Shown: positions 25,858-32,980 of the stretch, piece by piece
How positions within the stretch are numbered: the first letter of the stretch is position 1
How the letters are laid out: each line of letters starts with the position of its first letter
NCBI GenBank assembly: GCA_029098225.1
Contig: JAQXNX010000010.1
Coordinates: 310,001-374,000 of the forward strand
Direction of reading: 5' to 3'
Source of the DNA: Spirochaetales bacterium
Lineage (GTDB): Bacteria; Spirochaetota; Spirochaetia; Treponematales; Treponemataceae
Length of the DNA stretch: 64,000 nucleotides
Made by a program: the position numbers and the translations under genes
Notes under the pieces: model-generated
What the model saw: the letters and a program-made list of their open reading frames with translations, nothing else
The model's database searches: none
Told to the model about the DNA's origin: nothing

Positions 25858-26616
25858 TCATTCGTTTTTCTTTCCTTTTTTGAATATAAAAATCAGCAGC
25901 AATGAAATCACAATCAGTACAGCTGCAGTTATTGAGCTTGCGAGGTAGCTGCCGTAAAAATCATAATGATAAAAGTTACTCATTGAGTTCACGATTGAAT
26001 GACAAAGTACACAGAGCCACACACTTCCGGTAAGCTTTCTTATAACAGCAAGCATAAAGCTCAAGCCAAGAACCATAATTCCAAAAATCAGGAAGCTTTT
26101 ATGATACTGACTCACACCCTGAATAAAAAACAAAGGTAAATGCCAGATCCACCAGATTACGGCAGTTATTAATGTTGAAAGAACAAAGCCGAACTTTTTA
26201 TTCAATTCAGGCCAGGTGATATATCTCCAGCCGGCCTCTTCCAGACCTCCGCCAAATATCATTGCAAGAATCATCAACGGGAGAAAATATAAAGGAAGCC
26301 CTTTTCTGTAGCCGGAAATCAGACACATTAAAATCATATGAAAAAGTGGAAGTGTTATGGCAAGCAGGTATGACCATGGGCTTTGCTTAAAATCAAATAC
26401 ATGACCTAACCAGTCTTTAAAGCCTGCTACTTCCCCATTCTTTTTCAAAACAATAAATGAAGCAATTGCAGGCGATATTCCTCCAAGCATCCATGGAAGA
26501 TATATCCATTTATTTTCTTTCATCGTTATGCCAGTAAAACTCAATACAAGGCAAAGTCCCCAGCAGATTCCCATGAATAAAAAAGTAAGCAAAAGATGTT
26601 TCCAAATATTTTTCAT
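25858..26616 (-). CDS. CPBP-family intramembrane protease (Rce1/CAAX-like)
   Basis: 252 aa with about eight membrane helices. The family motifs are present: 'GGGLEEAGWRYI' (Glu-Glu and Arg), 'WWIWHLPLFF' (His) and 'VLCHSIVNS' (His, Asn). CPBP proteins are membrane glutamate/metalloproteases; bacterial members act in bacteriocin immunity or processing, but often remain uncharacterised. AAGGAG lies 8 nt before the ATG. No bacteriocin gene is seen beside it. Confidence 0.85.
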   Translation of the reverse strand: MKNIWKHLLLTFLFMGICWGLCLVLSFTGITMKENKWIYLPWMLGGISPAIASFIVLKKNGEVAGFKDWLGHVFDFKQSPWSYLLAITLPLFHMILMCLISGYRKGLPLYFLPLMILAMIFGGGLEEAGWRYITWPELNKKFGFVLSTLITAVIWWIWHLPLFFIQGVSQYHKSFLIFGIMVLGLSFMLAVIRKLTGSVWLCVLCHSIVNSMSNFYHYDFYGSYLASSITAAVLIVISLLLIFIFKKGKKNE

Positions 26617-26671
26617 TAATAGTTCTCCTTTTTGTGTATCAATATTGTAACTCCTGAACAGCTGTTTTTTA

Positions 26672-27439
26672 TTACAGGAGATTTTCTTTTATCCATTTTG
26701 CAACGCCATCATTTTCGTTTGAAGCGCAGACTTGGCCAGCTGCCTGCTTTACTTCTTCAATTGCATTTTCCATGGCAATGCCTTTTCCGCAAAGCTTGAG
26801 CATTCCAATGTCATTAAAATCGTCTCCAAAGGCAGCGATTTTTATGCTTGTGATATTCAAGTGGCTGCACAATTCTTCAATTGCTTTTTCCTTGGTAGCC
26901 GCTTTTTTGCTTAGCTTGTACCAGGGGATATCTGAGAACGGAAGATAATCTATTTCATCAAGTCCGATAACCGAAGCAACTTTTTCCACCCTTTTTTTAT
27001 CCAGACTTGCAATGCACATTTTCATGCAAGGCTCTTGAAAATCTGAAAAATCATTATATGTCCAGAATTTGTCGCCTAGTTCCTCGCGTGAATTAGAATA
27101 AAGTGCATGTTCGTTATCTGCAGAAATCACAATATCTTTTCCAAAGACCTCAAAAGCTGCCGCAATTAATTTTCTGATTTCCTCAACACTGAATTCGCAG
27201 TCATAAATTTTTTTATCCTGATAATAAACAATGCCGCCGCCATTTGTAATGAGAATATCCGGTTTTATGCCATCAAGAAATTTTTGGGCATTTACTTTTG
27301 CGCGGGAAGTGCAGATTCCAAATAAAATGCCTTTTGCCTGAGCACGTTGGATTGTTTCTTTTGTAAAATCTGAAATTGATTTGTCGTTGCGGAAGAGGGT
27401 TCCGTCTAAGTCTGAAAGAATTATTGAGATATTTTCCAT
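26672..27439 (-). CDS. Cof-type HAD-superfamily phosphatase
   Basis: 255 aa. The HAD nucleophile motif is 'LSDLDGTLF' with 'FGICTSRAK' (motif II), a C2 cap in the middle, and 'AAFGDDFNDIGML' as motif III/IV, followed by 'GIAMENAIEEVKQAA'. Members dephosphorylate sugar phosphates or cofactors such as FMN and PLP. Substrate cannot be told. CATAAT ends 5 nt before the ATG and there is no clear ribosome site. Spaced on both sides, so likely monocistronic. Confidence 0.88.
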   Translation of the reverse strand: MENISIILSDLDGTLFRNDKSISDFTKETIQRAQAKGILFGICTSRAKVNAQKFLDGIKPDILITNGGGIVYYQDKKIYDCEFSVEEIRKLIAAAFEVFGKDIVISADNEHALYSNSREELGDKFWTYNDFSDFQEPCMKMCIASLDKKRVEKVASVIGLDEIDYLPFSDIPWYKLSKKAATKEKAIEELCSHLNITSIKIAAFGDDFNDIGMLKLCGKGIAMENAIEEVKQAAGQVCASNENDGVAKWIKENLL

Positions 27440-27475
27440 ATTTAATTATGCAGAAGTTTTCTAGATTTTACAAGA

Positions 27476-28711
27476 TTATTTTATTATTTTGTAAGTAAAA
27501 AATTCTATTCCAAGCAAACCTTTTTTAATACGTATTTCCAATTCGTTACCAACCTCAATTTTATTAAAAGAAGATTTTGAAACATTTATAGTTTTTGTTT
27601 TTTCAGAATTGAACCAGTTTGAAACAATTAAATCATCATCACTTTTTTTATCTTCAACTGTAACAATAAAACTTTCGTAGTTTTTAGAAATACAAAAAAA
27701 ATGATTAAATCCGGGTACACTGCAAAAAATAATAAAAAGAAAAATCAAATAAAAACAAACAATAGAAGCTTTTTTTCCATTTTTGTTTTTTGAAAAATTA
27801 AGCTGATTAAATTTTACCAGATTGATTATTACAACAAAAATAATAAATGCCAGGCAGGCAACCAAAAAATATTTTTTAATATTTACAATCTGTTCTATGC
27901 ATGCAATAGAAAAAACTACATTCATAAGCGGACAGAGAATCATGCCTTTAAAAATTGAAGGATATTTTTGTCCATGATATTCATCAAATCTGATAATTTC
28001 TTTGGAAACTTTTATAAGGATAAACCCTGCAAAAGAATATAAAAAATTAAAAATGAAGCAGACTTTTATAAACCATAATTTATAATCCAAAAAAATCAAC
28101 ATTATTAATTGCGCAGCAGCTAAAAGCATTCCAATATTGTTATAATATTTTGCAATTTTTGTGTATTTTGGAATAAGATTTTGTAAATCTTTATCAGATA
28201 TTTTTTCATTATCGTTTTTTATTTCTTCTTCAATGGATTTATTAAAACTTGCAGAACCCGGCAAACCGTAATGTTCCTTCAGCCAATTGGTAAAAATTTC
28301 ATTGTTTTCATAAATCATTTCGATTTTAATTTTTTTCTCTTTTTCAAAATTTTCTGAATAAATTATGTGAACATTCAGGGTATATTGCTGAGTTAAAAAC
28401 CAGGATTTAATTTGATTTGCGGAAATTGTTACATGTTTAAATAATCCGGAATGATATTCAAATTCGTTTTCACGAATAATTATATAGGAACGGAATATCT
28501 GGAAAAGTCCCCCGATGCTTAATAAAAGAAAAGGTATAAACACCAGCTGCATGATAAGAGTGCTTTGAATTGCGGCGGATTTATTTGCAGCTTTAAAAAT
28601 ATTCGAGATAAAATAATATTCGCCAAAGGAAATTGGAATAATAAAAATGAGTGCAAAAATCAGAGTTGCAATTATCCAGCCTTTTGAAGCTTTTAATACG
28701 GTTTCTTTCAT
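27476..28711 (-). CDS. Multi-pass membrane protein with PH-like (YdbT/bacterial PH) N-terminal region
   Basis: 411 aa. Two N-terminal membrane helices are followed by 'SYIIIRENEFEYHSGLFKHVTISANQIKSWF', which resembles the strand pattern of bacterial PH-like (DUF304) domains, a cytoplasmic segment with Glu/Lys-rich linker, then four to six further helices and a C-terminal globular tail. No enzyme motif is seen. The family is not recognised with certainty. There is no Shine-Dalgarno; a perfect TATAAT ends 6 nt before the ATG. It follows the two zinc-ribbon genes and may work with them. Confidence 0.5.
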   Translation of the reverse strand: MKETVLKASKGWIIATLIFALIFIIPISFGEYYFISNIFKAANKSAAIQSTLIMQLVFIPFLLLSIGGLFQIFRSYIIIRENEFEYHSGLFKHVTISANQIKSWFLTQQYTLNVHIIYSENFEKEKKIKIEMIYENNEIFTNWLKEHYGLPGSASFNKSIEEEIKNDNEKISDKDLQNLIPKYTKIAKYYNNIGMLLAAAQLIMLIFLDYKLWFIKVCFIFNFLYSFAGFILIKVSKEIIRFDEYHGQKYPSIFKGMILCPLMNVVFSIACIEQIVNIKKYFLVACLAFIIFVVIINLVKFNQLNFSKNKNGKKASIVCFYLIFLFIIFCSVPGFNHFFCISKNYESFIVTVEDKKSDDDLIVSNWFNSEKTKTINVSKSSFNKIEVGNELEIRIKKGLLGIEFFTYKIIK

Positions 28712-28741
28712 AATAATATTATATATCCTTTAAAATGAAAC

Positions 28742-28772
28742 AGCCAGCCCAAATCGGACTGGCCTTTTTGTT
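28742..28772. terminator. CCAG/CTGG-type terminator hairpin
   Basis: GCCAGCCC-AAAT-CGGACTGGC forms an imperfect stem followed on the plus strand by CCTTTTTG. The same stem design (GGCCAG...CTGGCC then T-run) appears at 30971-30990 and 32878-32904. It lies between the zinc-ribbon gene and the PH-like gene, both minus strand. Confidence 0.55.
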
Positions 28773-28797
28773 TTGGAACAGATTTATTCCGGAATAA

Positions 28798-29601
28798 TTA
28801 TTTTTTCCAAAGCCACAAAATTTTATTTTTATTTATTATCATAACGCCATTAAAATGATAATATGAGCCGTCATAGTCTCCCCAAATTATAGTTATACTG
28901 TATTCGTTATAATCTTCATCGTATTCTAAATCAATATTATCATTATCAACTTCGTATTTCTTTCCGTTGTAAATAAAATATCTTGGAGGATTTTCATATA
29001 GGTTGGAAATAGTTTTTTTGTCTAAATCGTAACAATCATATTCGTAGGATAAACCATCAGTTGAATTAAATGTATAAGGAGTTAGAGAACCAAAATCAAA
29101 AGTGTCACTTGAAGGTATATATTTATAAGGAGTTTGTAAAGAATTAGAATTGCTGTTGGTATATTTTACACTAAATACAATTCCTACAATAAAAGCTAAT
29201 GCAAGAATAATAAAGATAATTTTACTTTGTGGTTTGGAAAGAAAATTTTCTTCCTGTGTTTTGTTTGGTTCTTCATAAGGTTTGTTTTCTTCAACTTTTT
29301 TTTCGGTTGTTACATTTTCTTGAACTGATTCATTAATTTTTTCATTTTCAGTCGGGACTTCAGTTTTATCAATATTTTCCGATTCGTTATTATTATTTGA
29401 TTCTGCATGAATCTTTTCATCTTGAAATTGTTCATCATGAATTCTATTTCCGCAATTTGAGCAAAAAACAGCGTCTTCTTCAAGTTCATTTCCACAATTT
29501 GAACAGAATTTATTTGATGAAGCATCTGCAATCTTTATGCCACAATTCATACAGAACAAAGCATCATCGTCTAATTTGGCTCCACAGTTTTTACAAAACA
29601 T
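28798..29601 (-). CDS. Double zinc-ribbon membrane-anchored protein
   Basis: 267 aa from the ATG at 29601, which has GGAGGA 8 nt upstream. Two treble-clef ribbons ('MFCKNCGAKL...FCMNCG' and 'FCSNCGNEL...FCSNCG', residues 1-45) are followed by an Asn/Glu/Lys-rich disordered linker of about 85 residues, one membrane helix ('IIFILALAFIVGIVFSV'-like), and an extracytoplasmic domain of about 110 residues rich in Tyr and Asp, without recognised family. Translationally close to the PrsW-like gene (1-nt gap). Confidence 0.7.
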   Translation of the reverse strand: MFCKNCGAKLDDDALFCMNCGIKIADASSNKFCSNCGNELEEDAVFCSNCGNRIHDEQFQDEKIHAESNNNNESENIDKTEVPTENEKINESVQENVTTEKKVEENKPYEEPNKTQEENFLSKPQSKIIFIILALAFIVGIVFSVKYTNSNSNSLQTPYKYIPSSDTFDFGSLTPYTFNSTDGLSYEYDCYDLDKKTISNLYENPPRYFIYNGKKYEVDNDNIDLEYDEDYNEYSITIIWGDYDGSYYHFNGVMIINKNKILWLWKK

Positions 29602-29602
29602 T

Positions 29603-30889
29603 TTATTTCTCCTCCATTTGCTTCTTATTGCTATCTTCAATAAATTGTGATATTTGATTTAATATTACTTTCCAGGCAATAAGGCATAAACAAGTCAGTA
29701 CTAAATATTGCACAGGTAAATCTGTATCCCAAATGGCATGAAGAATAAAACATATAACAAAGTACTTAATAAAGTTTTTATCAATTTTTTTCTTTTTTGC
29801 ATAAGCTGCTCCTTCAATTGCAGCCCAGGCAGTATGGCCACCAAATGCAAGAAGTGATCGAAGAATAATATTAAAATTCATTTCTCCAATTGAATCTGCA
29901 TAATAATATTGTGAGTATTGAAGATAATTGTTTGCAAAATCTGCACGCGTATTATAATCATGTGCATCCAGAAATACATTAAAAGCATAACCGGCGCTTT
30001 CAAAGGCTGCAAATCCACAACCAACCGCACCACCAATTAAAAGCCCCTGGAGAACTGTTAAATTTTTACATCTTTTTAAAAGTATGATAACTATTACAAC
30101 TTTTCCAAGTTCTTCAATAATGCTTACGAGGGAAGCACCTATAAAATTGAATTCATCTGTTGTCGGAATTATTTCATATAAAAAAAGCGTAAACAAAAGT
30201 GAAATAGCTCCGCCCAGAAGGAAGATACCTATCGTTTTGTAAAAACTAATGTCTTTATAAATATTCAATTCAAAATACATTGTAAGCATTGAGAAAGGAA
30301 CCATAACAGAACCAATCAGCATTACTCCAGGCATGATATTTGTATTATAAAAACTAAGAAGACAAATTTCGAATATAATAAAAACGGCAAATAAAATTAA
30401 AAAAACTCGTGAATAAAGCCAAGGCTTCAGATTTTCTGAATTGATTTGTTTATTCTTTAAAATATCATCTGATAAACCCGCTCTTAAAATTTCATTGCGT
30501 TCTTTGGCAGTATGTTTCTTGAAAACTTGCGAGAATAGATTTCCTATACCAAATTTTTTAGTATCATTGTTAGAGCTTTGATTATCTTCCTTGATTTTTT
30601 CAGATTCAAATTTTATTTCATTTTTTGGAGATAAAACTTCTGGCTCTTTGATATTTTCGTATTCTAGTTGAACCAGGGGCTTTCCACATTTAGAACAGAA
30701 TTTTGCAGAAGCAGCATTTATTGCTCCGCAATATTTACAGAATTTTTTTGTAGTTTCTTCGTGTTTGATTTCTGAAGCATTCTTCTCTGAATCGGTTTCT
30801 GTTTTATCTTTGACGGCAAGTTGTTTTCCGCATTTTGAACAAAAAATTGCTTTGTCGGGCAGTTCTTTTCCGCAGTATTTGCAAAACAT
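29603..30889 (-). CDS. Zinc-ribbon PrsW-family intramembrane protease
   Basis: 428 aa. Two zinc ribbons ('FCKYCGKEL...FCSKCG' and 'FCKYCGAIN...FCSKCG', residues 1-75) and a charged linker precede about eight membrane helices. PrsW motifs are clear: 'IIEELGKVVIV' (EExxK), 'GFAAFESAGY', 'GGHTAWAAIEGAAY' and 'HAIWD'. PrsW cleaves an anti-sigma factor in Bacillus; a target here is unknown. The neighbouring single-pass zinc-ribbon protein, encoded 1 nt downstream, is a natural candidate partner or substrate (inference). Confidence 0.82.
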   Translation of the reverse strand: MFCKYCGKELPDKAIFCSKCGKQLAVKDKTETDSEKNASEIKHEETTKKFCKYCGAINAASAKFCSKCGKPLVQLEYENIKEPEVLSPKNEIKFESEKIKEDNQSSNNDTKKFGIGNLFSQVFKKHTAKERNEILRAGLSDDILKNKQINSENLKPWLYSRVFLILFAVFIIFEICLLSFYNTNIMPGVMLIGSVMVPFSMLTMYFELNIYKDISFYKTIGIFLLGGAISLLFTLFLYEIIPTTDEFNFIGASLVSIIEELGKVVIVIILLKRCKNLTVLQGLLIGGAVGCGFAAFESAGYAFNVFLDAHDYNTRADFANNYLQYSQYYYADSIGEMNFNIILRSLLAFGGHTAWAAIEGAAYAKKKKIDKNFIKYFVICFILHAIWDTDLPVQYLVLTCLCLIAWKVILNQISQFIEDSNKKQMEEK

Positions 30890-30968
30890 ATTTAATTATA
30901 TCGCGGTATTTACGAAACAACAAGTAATCCTGCTGTACTGTATTCTTTAAAATAATTATAAATAAAAT

Positions 30969-31035
30969 AGGCCAGCTCGATTGGACTGGCTTTCCGTCTT
31001 CTGTGTAGTCGCAGGCAAGGAGCATTCCGCGGCTC
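30969..31035. repeat. Displaced terminator hairpin plus 41-bp exact fragment of pheT
   Basis: 30995-31035 is identical over 41 bp to 33210-33250 inside pheT (codons for 'SRGMLLACDYTEDG'), and it is preceded by a GGCCAG...CTGGC hairpin (30971-30990) like the one after pheT at 32878-32904. In the intact locus these two parts are about 300 bp apart. This looks like a partial duplication of the pheT 3' region with an internal deletion. Small open frames here are by-products. Confidence 0.75.
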
Positions 31036-31079
31036 AATGTGCTTGTTTTAGTATTTTATAATAAGAAAAATATGGGCGT

Positions 31080-31290
31080 TCCCCTGCGCTCTCTCACTAT
31101 GTTCGGTCGCTCCGGGTCGCTATGTTACGGGTTCCGCTTTCGCTCCAGCCACCCCAGCTGTCGCTAGCCTTCGCAGCATAGCTGCTCGGAGACTCGCTCA
31201 AAATGCTCCACTGGAGCATTTTGCCGGCTTTCAGCCGTCGCTCCCTAGGTGGCCGCCTTCGGCGCCCTTCACAGCGCTAACGCATTTTTA
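31080..31290. repeat. GC-rich intergenic patch with hairpins
   Basis: Between 30890 and 31330 there is no gene. This part is much richer in GC than its flanks and contains a perfect AAAATGCTCC/GGAGCATTTT stem (near 31200-31222) and GGTGGCCGCCTTCGGCGC, whose complement recurs at 52604-52621 upstream of xylB. 'GCGCTAACGC' near the end matches words in the patches at 1613, 48800 and 52660. Confidence 0.55.
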
Positions 31291-31330
31291 ATAGTGGAAA
31301 ATTCAAAATATTTGACTTATAATACATTTA

Positions 31331-31600
31331 ATGAATACTGCGATTTTAAGTAGTTTTGATAAATACACAACTTTCTCATTTGGCGGAAAAACGCTGACTT
31401 TCCGAACTTGTAACGGATTAGAAAGATATACAAAAGTTTTATAGTGGGATGATGGTTACATTGAAGTCATGGCTAAGTATAAACACAAAGATGAAGAAAT
31501 CGAAGAATATATAGACCTTATTCCTGTACTTGAAGGTCTATATATGGATAAAGAAAAATTCCTTGCACCTATCAAAGAGGTAAAAATCGAATATGCCTGA
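31331..31600 (+). pseudogene. Conserved-looking small gene interrupted by an in-frame TAG
   Basis: From ATG 31331 the frame reads 37 codons ('MNTAILSSFDKYTTFSFGGK', 'CNGLERYTKVL'), then TAG at 31442-31444, and goes on without other stops for 51 codons ('WDDGYIEVMAKYKHK', 'YIDLIPVLEGLYMDKEKF', 'KEVKIEYA') to TGA at 31598. Composition and phase are the same on both sides, so a single substitution is the simplest cause. Function is unknown; it reads like a small partner of a toxin-antitoxin type locus. TATAAT (31318-31323) ends 7 nt before the ATG. Confidence 0.65.
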
Positions 31601-31685
31601 TAAAGAACTTCAGAAATATACGGAAAATATTAAATTATTAAAAGTTGAGAATATTTATAAAACATATGCTACAATAAATGAATAG
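31593..31685 (+). CDS. Short overlapping ORF upstream of hicB
   Basis: ATG 31593 overlaps the end of the interrupted gene (ATGCCTGA) and encodes 30 aa ('MPDKELQKYTENIKLLKVEN' and so on), ending at TAG 31683-31685, where the hicB ribosome site begins. Start-stop overlap suggests it was translated with the upstream frame. It may be a truncated remnant of a longer protein. No family recognised. Confidence 0.35.
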   Translation: MPDKELQKYTENIKLLKVENIYKTYATINE

Positions 31686-31697
31686 GAGGTTGACGAA

Positions 31698-31913
31698 ATG
31701 GAATATAAAGTAAATTTTACTTGGGACGATGAAGCAAGTGTCTGGATTGCGCAGAGTGATGATATTCCAGGTCTTGTTCTTGAAGGCGGTTCTCTTGATG
31801 CTTTGATTGAACGCGTACGATTTGCAGCTCCTGAATTAATTGAATTAAATAAATCTCCAACAATAAATTCTCTCTGCTTTACTGTAGAACGACACGAAAA
31901 GGTATTTGCATAA
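31698..31913 (+). CDS. hicB: HicB-like antitoxin (DUF1902 type)
   Basis: 71 aa. The sequence 'VNFTWDDEASVWIAQSDDIPGLVLEGGS' is the partial RNase-H-like fold of HicB/DUF1902 antitoxins, with 'SLDALIERVRFAAPELIELN' as its helix. It lacks a C-terminal DNA-binding extension. AGGAGG lies 8 nt before the ATG. Its stop overlaps the hicA start by 1 nt (TAATG), so antitoxin and toxin are made together. Antitoxin-first order is the reverse of classical hicAB, but common for DUF1902 pairs. Confidence 0.85.
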   Translation: MEYKVNFTWDDEASVWIAQSDDIPGLVLEGGSLDALIERVRFAAPELIELNKSPTINSLCFTVERHEKVFA

Positions 31914-32107
31914 TGGCAGAATACGAAAAAAAAGTTCGGGAGATTATAATTGCAAATGGTTGTCGCTTTGTAAGACATGGTAAAGGCGACCATGATATTT
32001 ATTATAGTCCTATCACAAATCGAAATTTTACCGTGGATTCAAAAATCAAATCACGACATACTGCTAATGCAATTATGAAACAAAGTGGAATAGATCATCA
32101 TTTTTAA
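31913..32107 (+). CDS. hicA: HicA-family toxin (mRNA interferase)
   Basis: 64 aa. 'ANGCRFVRHGKGDHDIYYSP' is the dsRBD-like strand-helix with the catalytic-type histidine (in 'GKGDHDIY'), and 'SRHTANAIMKQSGI' the C-terminal helix of HicA. HicA toxins cleave mRNA when not held by HicB. The pair is followed by a strong bidirectional hairpin at 32134. With the broken genes upstream, this marks a small accessory locus. Confidence 0.85.
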   Translation: MAEYEKKVREIIIANGCRFVRHGKGDHDIYYSPITNRNFTVDSKIKSRHTANAIMKQSGIDHHF

Positions 32108-32133
32108 AGTTTAATAATCGCTATTTTATCTAA

Positions 32134-32172
32134 AACACAAAGGCCTGCACGGAACGAGCTGGCCTTTGTGTT
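32134..32172. terminator. Bidirectional terminator between hicA and the lipoprotein gene
   Basis: AACACAAAGGCC (32134-32145) and GGCCTTTGTGTT (32161-32172) are a perfect 12-bp inverted repeat with a 15-nt loop, lying between convergent genes. The outer A/T-rich part gives a U-run in both directions. Confidence 0.8.
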
Positions 32173-32183
32173 GATATGAATGA

Positions 32184-32744
32184 TTAGTTAGCTGAATATG
32201 TTGTTGTCAAAGTAACGGGGCTGTTTCCACTTACTTTGGTCTGAGAGTTATAAGTTACTTTTGCATAGAAAATCATAGAAACTGTATCACCACCGTTAGT
32301 AGCAGTTATGAGTCCTTCAGATCCAGTTACAAAAGAAGATGCACCGTTCCAGATGTTTCCTGTCATTTTGTAAGTAAATGAATATGACGAATTAGCAAAT
32401 TCGTGAGAAGCAATTAATACATCAGCTTGACCGATTGTTTTATTCTTTGCATAAATCTCAACTGTGAAATTAGAATAATTATTATCTGCGTAGTTTACAG
32501 TGAAATTGATATCTGGATAAGTTACAGTATTTGTATTTGCGCTGCTGTTATGAACAAGAGCAACATTATTGTTTGCAGGTGTAGCTGTAAAAGAAGAAAT
32601 TGTAGGACATCCTGGTGTAAATGTTACAGTTGGTGCTGTGGTAGTTTCATCTTCTGGTGCAGAATCACATGATGTAAATGCTAATAAAGATAATGAAAGA
32701 TATGCTATTAAAAATAAAGAAAATAATTTGTTTGTTTTTTTCAT
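32184..32744 (-). CDS. Putative lipoprotein with Ig-like/fibronectin-like fold
   Basis: 186 aa. The signal peptide ends with lipobox 'AFTSC' (about Cys26), then a Thr/Glu/Pro-rich stretch. The rest is Ser/Thr/Asn-rich with alternating hydrophobics ('PTISSFTATPANNN', 'NTVTYPDINFTVNYADNN'), like a beta-sandwich of Ig type. No enzyme motif. It is expected on the cell surface or periplasmic face. TAGGAG lies about 9 nt before the ATG. Family not recognised. Confidence 0.7.
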   Translation of the reverse strand: MKKTNKLFSLFLIAYLSLSLLAFTSCDSAPEDETTTAPTVTFTPGCPTISSFTATPANNNVALVHNSSANTNTVTYPDINFTVNYADNNYSNFTVEIYAKNKTIGQADVLIASHEFANSSYSFTYKMTGNIWNGASSFVTGSEGLITATNGGDTVSMIFYAKVTYNSQTKVSGNSPVTLTTTYSAN

Positions 32745-32877
32745 AAGAAAAACTCCTATATTTTGAATTACGAAATCGAGCGTAGTGAGATTTCGTTAAA
32801 TGCAATTAATCAATTGCATTTAATAGTGTACACTATTAAATGATGCAAAAAAATAGAAGAGGCGTAGAAATAAAGAA

Positions 32878-32976
32878 GGCCAGCTCGAGTATTTCGGACT
32901 GGCCTTTTGTTTTAGATTGTCGGGTCAAGCCCGACAATGACATATTATTGTCATTCCCGCGCTTGACGCGGGAATC
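32878..32976. terminator. Three consecutive hairpins downstream of pheT
   Basis: GGCCAG/CTGGCC (32878-32904), ATTGTCGGG/CCCGACAAT with a 5-nt loop (32916-32938), and ATTCCCGCG/CGCGGGAAT with a 5-nt loop (32953-32975). The last directly follows the pheT stop on the minus strand. The ATTCCCGCG stem resembles REP-type palindromes seen in other bacteria. T-runs follow the first and third on the plus side. Confidence 0.7.
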
Positions 32977-32980
32977 TTTT

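Noticed and set aside
30804-31037. 77-codon minus-strand frame starting with pheT-like residues
   Set aside because: It joins the copied 41-bp pheT fragment with antisense of the PrsW gene; not a gene.
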